NCBI GenBank assembly: GCA_003132405.1
Contig: PKXQ01000139.1
Location: 1-58,282 of the forward strand
Direction of reading: 5' to 3'
DNA length: 58,282 nt
From: Acidobacteriaceae bacterium
GTDB lineage: Bacteria > Acidobacteriota > Terriglobia > Terriglobales > Acidobacteriaceae
This document shows positions 32,927 through 42,000 of the stretch, one piece after another (within the stretch, counting starts at the first letter, position 1; every line of letters starts with the position of its first letter). The translations under genes and the position numbers were made by a program. The notes below the pieces were generated by a model, which was given only the letters and a program-made list of their open reading frames with translations, was not told where the DNA came from and did no database searches.

Positions 32927-34375
32927 TTAGGGCTGGGCGACACTAAAGGTCGTCCATGCGCCTGCCTTCATATCACGCTGCAACCCGCTCTGCCACGCAA
33001 ACTCGGGGTGGGCGCGCAGATGGTCTGCGGCCTTGAAATCCATGCCACAGGCGTGACCGGCCGCAGCGGCTAGGCTCATCTCGGCGACCATGTGCGAGTC
33101 GGCGACTTTATTCTGTACCGTGCCGGCCATGCCGAAGGGGGGCTGCCAGGTGCCATCGCCGCGCGGTGAAAGGTCGATGTGGCCGTCGAGGGTGCGTTCG
33201 TCCGCATCCTCTTTATTCTCATAGGTATCGAAATGGTCGGCTAGAAAGCGCTCGGCCGCCGCCACGTCGATTTTGCCCTTATTTTCGGCCATGAGCTGAT
33301 CCCAGCGCAGATGGCGGGCATTGGAGCTCTCGCTCATGTCGTGAGGATCGAAGTCGGTCTCTTCGCGAATCAGTTTTTCGTTTATCGGGAAATTCGAGCC
33401 GACAAAATAGCCGTCGCTTTTGCGCTCCAGGGTGACGTTCTTAAGCCCCAGTTCGAGGCGTCCGATTTCATTCTTGCCGGTGTCGGCGACCAGCCAAGTA
33501 TTGGCGTAGCCTCCGTTATTGCCGTCTTTCATAATGCGGGTGAAATCATCGATCGAAGTCGAATATTGCGCCGCCTTGCGCGCCCGCACAAATTCGGGAA
33601 TGGCGGTCTCGGCGTATCCCGAGAAATGGCCAATCGTGGTTTCCGTAATGACGATGCCGGCTGAGTTCATCACGAAATCGTCGGCGCTGTGGATGATCCC
33701 CGGCAGACCGTCCATGAGCAGGCGTTTGCCCCTGGCCGGGACGATGTCGTAGATGATGGTCCAGCGCTCGCCGTCTAGATACTGCGTCCAATCATTGTGG
33801 GCGATTACGACTTTGCCGTCCTTGGTATAGCTGCCCGTCGCCACGAAGGCGCTGCAATGCTCGGCCACCTGCGCCGAGGCCGTCGATTTGTTTCCATGGG
33901 CCTCGTCGTATTCCTTGACGTAGTATTCCCACTCTTCCGCGGCATTTAGAGCGACGACATCCCAAAGATCAAACTTCGTACTGGTGCCGTGAGCGGTGAG
34001 TCCATCGACGATGCCTTGCATCTCGTCGCGATACTCCTGCTCGATGTGCGGCCACATCATGTTCTGCGCCGCATCGCGGAAAAATTGCCAGTCTTTTTTG
34101 TTGTCGTGCGTCACTTCGAGGATCGTCACTTTAAGCGTGTCTTCGATCTCGGGGGCTAGCAGATAACCGTTCTGAAATCCGATTTCGTGGGGTGTGCCCT
34201 CGAGATGAACGAATGTCCAACCATTCTTGGGGGGACGTCGGAATGCATTCTTTAGCTCGGCGTCTCGCGTGTTCGCCTGGGGCGAAGCAGAGGGGGAAGA
34301 GGATGAAGAGGATGATGAGAACGAAGCTGCTCCCGTCAGAAGCAGAGCAAGAAGAATTAAAGGCGATTGGCGCAT
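32927..34375 (-). CDS. Exported C45-family (acyltransferase/phospholipase-B-like) Ntn hydrolase
   Basis: A 482-residue protein with a signal peptide (LILLALLLTGAAS) followed by a run of eight Ser (20–27). The body fits the C45 family of autoprocessing Ntn hydrolases, which includes acyl-CoA:6-aminopenicillanate acyltransferase and phospholipase-B-like proteins: GTPHEIGFQNGYLLAPEIED near the start, then AEHCSAFVATGSYTKDGKVV, where Cys174 would be the nucleophile exposed by self-cleavage, followed by IAHNDW. The physiological substrate is unknown; amide or ester hydrolysis outside the cytoplasm is likely. It is monocistronic by spacing. Confidence 0.82.
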   Translation of the reverse strand: MRQSPLILLALLLTGAASFSSSSSSSSPSASPQANTRDAELKNAFRRPPKNGWTFVHLEGTPHEIGFQNGYLLAPEIEDTLKVTILEVTHDNKKDWQFFRDAAQNMMWPHIEQEYRDEMQGIVDGLTAHGTSTKFDLWDVVALNAAEEWEYYVKEYDEAHGNKSTASAQVAEHCSAFVATGSYTKDGKVVIAHNDWTQYLDGERWTIIYDIVPARGKRLLMDGLPGIIHSADDFVMNSAGIVITETTIGHFSGYAETAIPEFVRARKAAQYSTSIDDFTRIMKDGNNGGYANTWLVADTGKNEIGRLELGLKNVTLERKSDGYFVGSNFPINEKLIREETDFDPHDMSESSNARHLRWDQLMAENKGKIDVAAAERFLADHFDTYENKEDADERTLDGHIDLSPRGDGTWQPPFGMAGTVQNKVADSHMVAEMSLAAAAGHACGMDFKAADHLRAHPEFAWQSGLQRDMKAGAWTTFSVAQP

Positions 34376-34525
34376 GAATGGTCCCCGGACTCAGAATCTG
34401 GGCATTCTAGCAGAGTTCGCTGCAAATCTAGTTCCGCTTGCGCTGAGCGCTGGGTTGGGAGCGTTATGGGATACCGGTTAGCGCCAAGGGGATGACTGTA
34501 CGCGAAGGAAGAACAAGGAGACTCA

Positions 34526-35722
34526 TCAGCGGGAGAGCGAATCGACCGACTGGCGCTGTTCGCGCATCTGTTCCAGAAAACTATCGACGGGTATTTGGAA
34601 CTTATGCCGGAACAGATAGACCAGCGCATCTTCGCTGCGCGCGACTCCTGGCGCTCCTGCCTGATCCGACGAGGCGGGCTCGGCGTCAGGCGCGAGTGGG
34701 GAGCGGGTTACGGCAACTTGGCTTGAACCCGCGCTATCGCCGGGAGACGATCGATCCATGCCATCTGGTACGACGCGCACCTCTGGAGATTTACCTCCGA
34801 CAGCGCGCAGGGTAGCGATCATGCGGCGCACTCGATTCCGTTGCTCCTCGGTGATCTGGGAGAATTCGACTCCCATTCCAAATTCCGGATGCGCCACCAG
34901 CACCACGCCTTCAGCCCGTATCTCGACGCCCGCCACTTTGGTCGAAAGGGTGACGCGCGTAGCGCGCGGAAAAGGTGAATTGGTCGTAAGATAGCAACCG
35001 CCCAGACTAAGATCGGTAAGCCGGCAATTGACCGGTGGGTCATCCCGATCGGGCTCCGAAAGCTCGCTGTTGAGCCATTGTCGAAGGGTGTTTCGCTGGT
35101 CGTCGGTGGCATCTTTAAAGCGGACCCCAGCTTGTTCGCCGCTCCCTTCCCAGGCCAATTCTCCGTAAATATCGAGCTTCTGGGGCAGGCCCGGCAATTG
35201 CAGCCAAAAGCGCAGGGTGCTCTCTTTGGGAACGGGGCCGGAGAATTTAATCGCCATCCCGCCTTCGCAGAGATCGATGGTCGTCGCCGTATATAAAGAT
35301 TTTCCGTAGGATTCGACGGGGATCTGAACCGGAATCCGCAACTGTGAGCGCCGCTCGCGCTTCATCAGAGCGCGCACTGCCCGAAAACTCGATTTCGCCC
35401 GCTCGACAGCCAGCGGCTTGTGCAGGACGAAATGCGCTCCCATCCCAAAGCCGCCCTTCAGGCCGACCTCGGACTCGACCAGCACAATGGCCAATGCTTG
35501 CTTGTTCACAGGGCTAGCCTTCGCCCCCCGGAACACGTTCATCGCCTCCTCCGCATCCGCGCCGTCGACGATGATCGCCTCAAAGCGCTGGCGGGTGATG
35601 CGACGCATGGCCTCGTCGGGGGCGGCGCAGTGCTCAATATCAATTTCCAGATCGCTCAAAACCCGGCGCAGCACGCGCACGGTTTTGTCGTCGGAGCTCA
35701 GTAGTAAGGCCTTCAAATTCAT
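34526..35722 (-). CDS. Receiver-like plus double PilZ domain protein
   Basis: A 398-residue cytosolic protein. Residues 1–118 resemble a receiver (LLSSDDKTVRVL, IIVDGADAEEA, HFVLHKP). A first PilZ domain (about 125–215) has RRSQLRIPVQIPVE with the RxxxR-like c-di-GMP motif and DLCEGGMAIKF for the D/NxSxxG motif. A second PilZ-like domain (about 222–310) has DLSLGGCYLTT but lacks a clear RxxxR. The C-terminal 85 residues are low complexity. It probably reads out cyclic di-GMP; the HD-GYP protein encoded 5 kb away is one possible input. No operon partner. Confidence 0.85.
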   Translation of the reverse strand: MNLKALLLSSDDKTVRVLRRVLSDLEIDIEHCAAPDEAMRRITRQRFEAIIVDGADAEEAMNVFRGAKASPVNKQALAIVLVESEVGLKGGFGMGAHFVLHKPLAVERAKSSFRAVRALMKRERRSQLRIPVQIPVESYGKSLYTATTIDLCEGGMAIKFSGPVPKESTLRFWLQLPGLPQKLDIYGELAWEGSGEQAGVRFKDATDDQRNTLRQWLNSELSEPDRDDPPVNCRLTDLSLGGCYLTTNSPFPRATRVTLSTKVAGVEIRAEGVVLVAHPEFGMGVEFSQITEEQRNRVRRMIATLRAVGGKSPEVRVVPDGMDRSSPGDSAGSSQVAVTRSPLAPDAEPASSDQAGAPGVARSEDALVYLFRHKFQIPVDSFLEQMREQRQSVDSLSR

Positions 35723-36438
35723 CGTTCAAATCACGAGTTCAAATCACCAAGGTTTAGATCACAGCCGTTCCCACTCACCGTGCAAATCGCGAGAGTCGGT
35801 TCACGACTTGCCAGTCTGCTGAGAATCTCAACAGTGCGCCCTATGCGGGGCATGATCCAAGTCTGTGCTAGGTTCGCCGTTGTGAACCTTTCCGAGTCGG
35901 AAGGGTGGCGGCTGTCCCCCTGTGGCTTTGGGCATGGGATTGAGGAAGATTCTTCAGTCCCTGGCGCCGTAGAACAGGCCTTGTTTTCACTCTAAGTCTA
36001 GGCAATTCTGCGGTCAACGCAATGGCCCGGTCCGATGGTTACTGCAGTCACCTAGAGGATTTGCTGCCGGAATGGAACTCGGCTTTTCGGGCCGCCACAT
36101 TGTGCATGCCTTCTGCTGGGGTCATATGCTTGAGGCTCCATCAGGTCATAGGACTTATCCATTTATTCATATTTGGAGGGACCGAGGGACAACCTTTCGC
36201 GCTGCCCTGCAAGTGACTGTGCGCAAAGGGGATATTAGAAAGGTGGTTCGACGTCGAACTTTCTTGTTGACTTTAGCAAAGAAACCTATTATTATTAGTA
36301 GCTTCCATAGAGGCCGAGGGGCTAGAGTCTGTGGTGCTGGTTTTCTTAGTTACGCGTGAATCCCCTTCACCCTCCTTGGAATCAAACGATATAGTGGCTT
36401 AACTAGGTGTAAGTCCTTATTCCAATTGAGGGTATATT
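35723..36438. other. Gene-poor region upstream of a small conserved gene
   Basis: About 700 bp without a convincing gene; short open frames here lack ribosome-binding sites and protein-like composition. The right half is more AT-rich and holds a strong sigma-70 promoter (36267–36295) reading rightwards, followed by about 140 nt of possible leader or small RNA. AGGGG (about 36318) and CCCCT (about 36361) could pair within that leader. Confidence 0.4.
36267..36295 (+). promoter_or_regulatory. Strong sigma-70-type promoter
   Basis: TTGACT and TATTAT are separated by exactly 17 nt, the best promoter match in the window. Transcription would start near 36302, giving a leader of about 140 nt before the small gene at 36442, or an independent small RNA. 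Confidence 0.65.
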
Positions 36439-36441
36439 TTG

Positions 36442-36669
36442 ATGGCAAAGCGACGAGGAAACCCGAACTGGGGCAAGCCTGAGCCGATCGGGCCTGTCAT
36501 CCCCACGGTCACGGAGTTTGAACAGGTCGTGCATGAATACAAGCTCTCCCCTGACCAATATCTGCGGTCTACCCGCCTGCGAGAGTGGGCGCGCCGCAAC
36601 AAGAATTCCAAGTACATCCCCGAGCCATTGCTTGAGGCCTGGGGCTTTGAGATTGAGTCCACCCTGTAA
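36442..36669 (+). CDS. Small basic protein of unknown function
   Basis: A 75-residue protein starting MAKRRGNPNWGKPEP, a very basic Gly/Pro/Trp-containing N terminus, followed by a helical segment (VTEFEQVVHEYKLSPDQYLR, then LREWARRNKNSKYIPE). The composition suggests nucleic-acid binding, but I recognise no family. GAGGG lies nine nt before the ATG; a TTG one codon upstream is an alternative start. It has its own strong promoter and a terminator 22 nt after the stop, so it is an independent transcription unit and likely real. Confidence 0.7.
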   Translation: MAKRRGNPNWGKPEPIGPVIPTVTEFEQVVHEYKLSPDQYLRSTRLREWARRNKNSKYIPEPLLEAWGFEIESTL

Positions 36670-36691
36670 TCTCGGGGAACTGCTCTACGGG

Positions 36692-36718
36692 AAGGGTCGC
36701 CTCTGGCGGCCCTTTTCT
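36692..36718 (+). terminator. Rho-independent terminator
   Basis: GGGTCGCC-TCT-GGCGGCCC forms an 8-bp stem with one mismatch and a three-base loop, followed by TTTTCT. It lies just after the small basic protein gene and before ribBA. Confidence 0.8.
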
Positions 36719-36807
36719 ATTTGCGCTACTCAGTTACACTTAGATGGTGCACCGCGTTGGACTTGTCTCTTAGCGTTGAAATTCAGCACCGGAGAGAACT
36801 GTCGTCC

Positions 36808-37968
36808 ATGACACCTAACTCGCCATTCGCCGACGTCCCCACCGCCATCGAAGAAATCCGCGCCGGCCGCATGATCGTAGTCGTCGACGATGAAGACCGC
36901 GAGAACGAAGGCGACCTCACCCTGGCCGCCGAAAAAGTCACTCCCGAGGCCATCAACTTCATGGCGAAGTTCGGCCGTGGGCTGGTCTGCCTCGCCATGA
37001 CCGAGGAGCGACTGGAGCATCTCCGCATCGGTCCCATGACCAGCGAAAACACCTCGCAATATGGGACGGCTTTTTGCGAGGCGATCGACGCTCGTATCGG
37101 CGTGACCACTGGCATCTCCGCCCATGACCGAGCCCACACGATTAAGGTGGCCATCGATCCGGCAACGCGCCCGTCCGATCTTGCTCGCCCCGGCCACATG
37201 TTCCCGCTGCGTGCGCGCAAGGGTGGAGTGCTGGTCCGCGCCGGCCAGACCGAAGCTTCTGTCGACTTGGCGAGGCTGGCGGGCATGGTTCCGGCTGGCA
37301 TCATCTGCGAGATCATGAAGGACGACGGCACCATGGCGCGCGTGCCCGACCTGATCGAATTCTGCCGCATCCACGAAATGAAGATGCTGACCGTGGCCGA
37401 GTTGATCCGCTATCGCATGCAGCACGAGCGCTATGTGCATCGCGTGGGCGAGTCGCTGGTGGAGACCAAGCACGGAGAATTTCGCCTGATCGCGTATGAG
37501 AGTGAAGTGGAAGGCGGCGAGTCGCATATGGCGCTCATCCGCGGCGATATTACTGATTCGTCGGAGCCGGTCCTGGTCCGCATGCACGCGCATTGCCTGC
37601 TGGGCGACGTCTTTGGAGCGACCGGGTGCGACTGCCACCAGACGCTGGAGGCTTCTCTAAAAGCAATTGCCGAGGAAGATCGCGGAGCGCTGATCTATTT
37701 GCATCAGACCTCCAAGGGCTTTACTGCGGAAAAAATCGGCGAGCAAGCGTTCCTGACTTTTCATCGCGAGCGCCGTCTGCCGTCGCTGCCTGAAAGTGAG
37801 AGAAAGATTCATCGCGAGATTGGCCTGGGGGCGCAGATTCTGTCCGATTTGAATTTGAAGAGGATTCGGCTGCTGACCAATCATCCAAGAAGGGTCGCGG
37901 CACTGGAAGGGTTCGACATTGAAATCGTGGAGCAGATTCCGGTGAAGTTGGCGAAGGCGCGACAGTAA
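36808..37968 (+). CDS. ribBA: Bifunctional 3,4-dihydroxy-2-butanone-4-phosphate synthase / GTP cyclohydrolase II
   Basis: A 386-residue riboflavin enzyme. The RibB half (about 8–210) has VDDEDRENEGDLTLAAEKV for Mg and ribulose-5-phosphate binding, GISAHDRAHTI and RPGHMFPLRARKGGVLVRAG. The RibA half (about 215–386) has HAHCLLGDVFGATGCDCHQT with the three zinc cysteines (C-x10-C-x-C), DRGALIYLHQTSKG and LLTNHPRRVAALEGF. The residues usually reading SLRCDCGEQL are ATGCDCHQTL, a mild divergence. GGAGAGA precedes the ATG by about 10 nt. I see no FMN riboswitch upstream. Confidence 0.95.
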   Translation: MTPNSPFADVPTAIEEIRAGRMIVVVDDEDRENEGDLTLAAEKVTPEAINFMAKFGRGLVCLAMTEERLEHLRIGPMTSENTSQYGTAFCEAIDARIGVTTGISAHDRAHTIKVAIDPATRPSDLARPGHMFPLRARKGGVLVRAGQTEASVDLARLAGMVPAGIICEIMKDDGTMARVPDLIEFCRIHEMKMLTVAELIRYRMQHERYVHRVGESLVETKHGEFRLIAYESEVEGGESHMALIRGDITDSSEPVLVRMHAHCLLGDVFGATGCDCHQTLEASLKAIAEEDRGALIYLHQTSKGFTAEKIGEQAFLTFHRERRLPSLPESERKIHREIGLGAQILSDLNLKRIRLLTNHPRRVAALEGFDIEIVEQIPVKLAKARQ

Positions 37969-38001
37969 GATGGGCAGTGGCCGGCCGGATCGCCGCGCCG
38001 C

Positions 38002-38265
38002 CTAGAACGGCTTCCGCGGAGTGATTTCTTCGTCCTTGATAAAAAACTGCGCCGAACATACCGCCGACCCGCAGATTGTCGGCAGTAAGCCCGCCATCTG
38101 CTTGCGCGTAATTAGACCCAGCGTCCCGCAGGAAGGGCACGAAAGCACCGCCCAATAAGGATCTTCCCGTTCCCCGACTTCGCCGGCGTTCTCCAGCACA
38201 AACACGGTACCGGGTTCCATTTGCTCGGGAATCCACTCATTGATAATGCTCAATTCGCCGATCAT
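38002..38265 (-). CDS. Small cysteine-rich protein, possible zinc ribbon
   Basis: An 87-residue acidic protein with CPSCG (CxxC) in the middle and a second ICGSAVC group about 25 residues on, spacing compatible with a zinc ribbon. The first half (MEPGTVFVLENAGEVGERED) has no known motif. GGGAGG lies six nt before the chosen ATG; an ATG one codon earlier would be only three nt from it. Function unknown. It sits between ribBA and the MerR gene, both transcribed independently. Confidence 0.65.
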   Translation of the reverse strand: MIGELSIINEWIPEQMEPGTVFVLENAGEVGEREDPYWAVLSCPSCGTLGLITRKQMAGLLPTICGSAVCSAQFFIKDEEITPRKPF

Positions 38266-38321
38266 CATGTGCCTCCCGCCTTTCGTTTATGCCTCGATTT
38301 ACGCCCTGACCCATGGTTCGA

Positions 38322-38804
38322 TTACGCCCTGTTTACGCTCTTAGGCCGCCGCCGCAAGAACTGCACACCTTCCGAAGCCGCAGCTTTTTTGCGGGACTCC
38401 ACTTCCGCTCGAACCCGCCGTACCTCGTCGCTAAGGCATATATCGAACATCGCCTGCCTCGAGTTCTTCAACAGATCGACGACTTGCCGCGCCGACGTGC
38501 GCAAATAAAGGTGAGTGCCATCGGTAAGCAGGTGATATTCGGAGGACGCTCCGACCGTAGCCGCCAGGCTGGTGCCAAATTCCTGCTGCAGAAATCGAAT
38601 CACCTTCCGCATGCGCTGTAGCGAGAAGCCGCGCCGGCGCAACTGGCAGATGACCGCGACGGTAAGCAGATCGTCCCAGTTATAAATACGGCGATGTCCT
38701 TGGCGGGCGGGCGTAACAATTCCACGTTCATCCCACCATTGCAGCTGACGTGCGGTAATTCCGGTCAGCGCGATCACGTCATTGGATGTGAACTCTCGTT
38801 GCAT
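38322..38804 (-). CDS. MerR-family transcriptional regulator
   Basis: A 160-residue regulator. The N-terminal MerR winged helix reads NDVIALTGITARQLQWWDER and RRIYNWDDLLTVAVICQLRR, followed by the GFSLQRMRKVIRFLQQE helix. Residues after about 90 have no Cys ligands or drug-binding domain, so the effector is unknown. A TTG start seven codons earlier is possible; neither start has a clear ribosome-binding site. A perfect 15-bp palindrome lies 37 nt upstream of the ATG and is a likely autoregulatory site. Confidence 0.88.
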   Translation of the reverse strand: MQREFTSNDVIALTGITARQLQWWDERGIVTPARQGHRRIYNWDDLLTVAVICQLRRRGFSLQRMRKVIRFLQQEFGTSLAATVGASSEYHLLTDGTHLYLRTSARQVVDLLKNSRQAMFDICLSDEVRRVRAEVESRKKAAASEGVQFLRRRPKSVNRA

Positions 38805-38840
38805 TTTGGGTTGGTTCTGTTTCAATCAAAACGCCATTAA

Positions 38841-38855
38841 AATGTTTGAAACATT
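38841..38855. promoter_or_regulatory. Palindromic operator candidate upstream of the MerR gene
   Basis: AATGTTT-G-AAACATT is a perfect inverted repeat in the spacer upstream of the leftward MerR gene. MerR proteins usually bind dyads between -35 and -10, so this may be its own operator. A partly similar GTTTCAATCAAAAC lies next to it. Confidence 0.5.
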
Positions 38856-39096
38856 CTAGGCGGCAACGGCACAAATAAAACCATCTTTAAGTGGCCAGCG
38901 TAGTGACTACAATGGTACGCACTGAAATCGAATTTCCGTTGCGATCTCGCTCGCTGTGGTGAGGGTTTAGAAGGGCGCCGGAATCCTCCCGGGCGAGCAG
39001 TTCTAATTAAAAATAGGGACTCCGGGAATTTGTATGTTGCCGCCTCTGGCATTACCATGAATCCCATACAAATTCTTCCCCAGGGGCCATGAATTG

Positions 39097-42000
39097 ATGA
39101 TTGAAAAAGTGCGTGCGCGCGTCGTCCTGCTAGTTTGTTTTCTTCTGTTGTCGTCATCGCTGACTTTCTCGCAACAAAAAGAAGGATCTCGCAAGACGGA
39201 TGCGGCGCAAAAAAATGCCAGTCAAGCGTCCGCTGCGAGTGACGACAAGGACGCCGATAAAGATAAAGACAAAGACGACGAGGGCGATCCGCTCTTCCGG
39301 GGCATGAAATACCGTTCCATCGGGCCATTTCGTGGTGGGCGCTCTCTAACCGCGGCGGGAATCCCTGGCGATCCGAGCACTTATTATTTCGGCGCCACCG
39401 GCGGCGGCGTCTGGAAATCGACGGATGGAGCGAATACCTGGTCGCCGTCATTCGACAAAGCGGGATCGCCGTCGATCGGCAGCATAGCCGTCGCAGCGTC
39501 CGATCCCAATGTAGTTTATGCGGGCACCGGCGAAGCTTGCATCCGCGGAAATATTGGCCAAGGTGATGGCGTCTGGAAGTCCGTCGACGCGGGCAAGACG
39601 TGGAAGAATGTCGGCCTGAAAGATTCGCGTGCGATTGGCAAGGTGATTGTGAATCCGCGCAATCCCGATATCGTTTTCATCGCCGCGCTCGGCCACCCCT
39701 ATGGTCCGAATCCAGAGCGCGGCGTTTTCCGCACGCTCGATGGCGGAAAAACCTGGGGCAAAGTTCTCTTCAAAGATGAGAATACGGGAGCGATCGACGT
39801 GGCCTTCGATCCCGAAAACGCCAACGTTTTATTTGCCTCGCTGTGGGAGTCGCGCCGCACGCCATGGTCGCTCTCCAGCGGCGGCCCGGGCAGTGGTATC
39901 TATCGCTCGAACGATGGTGGCGCAACCTGGAAAAAGCTCGATGAGCACGGGCTTCCCGCGGGACCGTACGGCCGCATCGGCTTGGCGGTCGGCGCAAATT
40001 CCGATCGTGTTTACGCTTTGATCGAGGCCAAGGAAGGCGGACTTTACCGGTCTGACGACGGTGGCGATAGTTGGGATTTGGTCAATGGCAGTCACGGACT
40101 CGTCCAGCGCGCGTGGTACTACATGCACGTGATCGCCGATCCGCAGGATGCGAATACGGTCTACGTGGCTGATGTGGAATTTTTTAAGTCCACTGACGGT
40201 GGCCGCAACTTCAATAAAGTTAAAGTGCCGCACGGTGACAATCACGGTCTGTGGATCGATCCAAAGAATACAAAACGAATGATCGCTTCGAACGACGGGG
40301 GCGTCACCGTCAGCCTCGATGGCGGAAAGTCATGGGCCCGCGAAGACAACCAGCCGACGGCGCAGTTCTATCATGTGATCACCGACACGCGGACTCCCTA
40401 CTATGTTTACGGCTCGCAGCAGGATAATTCGACGGTCGCCATCGCCAGCCGCAGCGATGATGGCGCGATTGGCTCGCCTGATTGGTATGCGGTTGGGGGC
40501 GGGGAAGCGGGATACATTGCGCCCAATCCAACCGACCCAAACATCGTCTATGCTGGCGATTATCAAGGTAACATCACACGCTTCGACCGGCGCACCAATC
40601 AGGTCAAGAGCATTGCGGTGTGGCCCGAACTCACCGATGCGCGCGGCGCGGCGGTGCTTGATCATCGCTTTCAGTGGACGGCGCCGATCGTTACCTCGCC
40701 GTTTGATCCGAATACCATTTACTACGGAGGCGAGCGCATTTTCAAAACCTCTGACGGCGGAACGCACTGGGACGCAATCAGCGGCGACCTGACACGCAAC
40801 GATAAGTCGAAACAGCAACCGTCGGGCGGACCGATCACGATTGACGACACGGGCACCGAGTATTACGACACGGTTTTTTCAATCGCTCCGTCGCCCGTGG
40901 CGAAAGGCGTGATCTGGGCGGGCACCGACGACGGCTTGATTCAAGTGACGCGTGATGAAGGCAAAAGTTGGTCGAACGTCACGCCGAAAGATCTCGCCGA
41001 GTGGAGCCGAATTAGTTTGATCGAGGCGTCTCCGCACGATGCGGGCACAGCCTACGTTGCCATCGACCGCCATCAGAATGACGATCTGGCGCCGTGCATC
41101 TACAAGACTACTAATTACGGATCGACCTGGACTCGCATCACCACCGGCATTCCTGATGGCGCTTTTGTGCGCGCTGTGCGTGAAGATCCGAAGAAGAAAG
41201 GCCTGCTCTATGCCGGAACGGAGCGCGGCGTCTTTGTCTCATTTGACGACGGCGGCCATTGGCGCTCGCTGCAAAATAATCTGCCGCTGGTGCCGGTTCA
41301 TGACCTCGTCATCAAGAATGATGATTTGGTGTTGGCGACGCATGGGCGAGCTTTCTGGATCCTCGACGATGTCTCCCCGCTTCGGCAGTTCGCCGATTCG
41401 GTCGCAGCAGAGGAGGTGCATCTATACAAGCCTGCGACTGCTTATCGCGTGCATACGGGAGAGGCTCCGGCAAAATTATCGTTTGACGGCAAGAATCCGC
41501 CGAATGGCGCGGTAATTTATTTCTATCTCAAGCAGGCGCCGAAGCCGGAAACGAAGCAGGAAGTAAAGATTGAAATTCTGGATGCGACGGGCAATGTGGT
41601 TCGCACTTACTCGAGCAACAAATCTGAACCGCTTGACGAACCGCTCGACCCCGACGACAAAAAGCGCGAGAAGGAGATCAAGCCGGAGGATGGTTTGAAT
41701 CGCTTCGTATGGGATCTGCGTTACGACGAGGCGAATCGCGTCCCCAACTATTTTCTATGGGAGTATAACGACGGAGCGAAAGGGCCACTGGCGGTGCCCG
41801 GTAATTATCAGGTGCGTTTGACCGCCAATGGCAAGAATCTAACCGCTCCCTTTGAAGTAAAGATCGATCCGCGCGTCACCACATCGCAAGCCGATCTGGA
41901 AAAGCAGTTCAAGCTGGAGATGGATGTGCGCGAGCAGTTGAATCGGCTGTATGACGCGGTCAATCAGATTCAGGACGTTCGTGACCAATTAGATGGACTG

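Noticed and set aside
36670..36807. FMN riboswitch expected before ribBA
   Set aside because: The spacer is short and contains a simple terminator; none of the conserved RFN-element blocks is visible.
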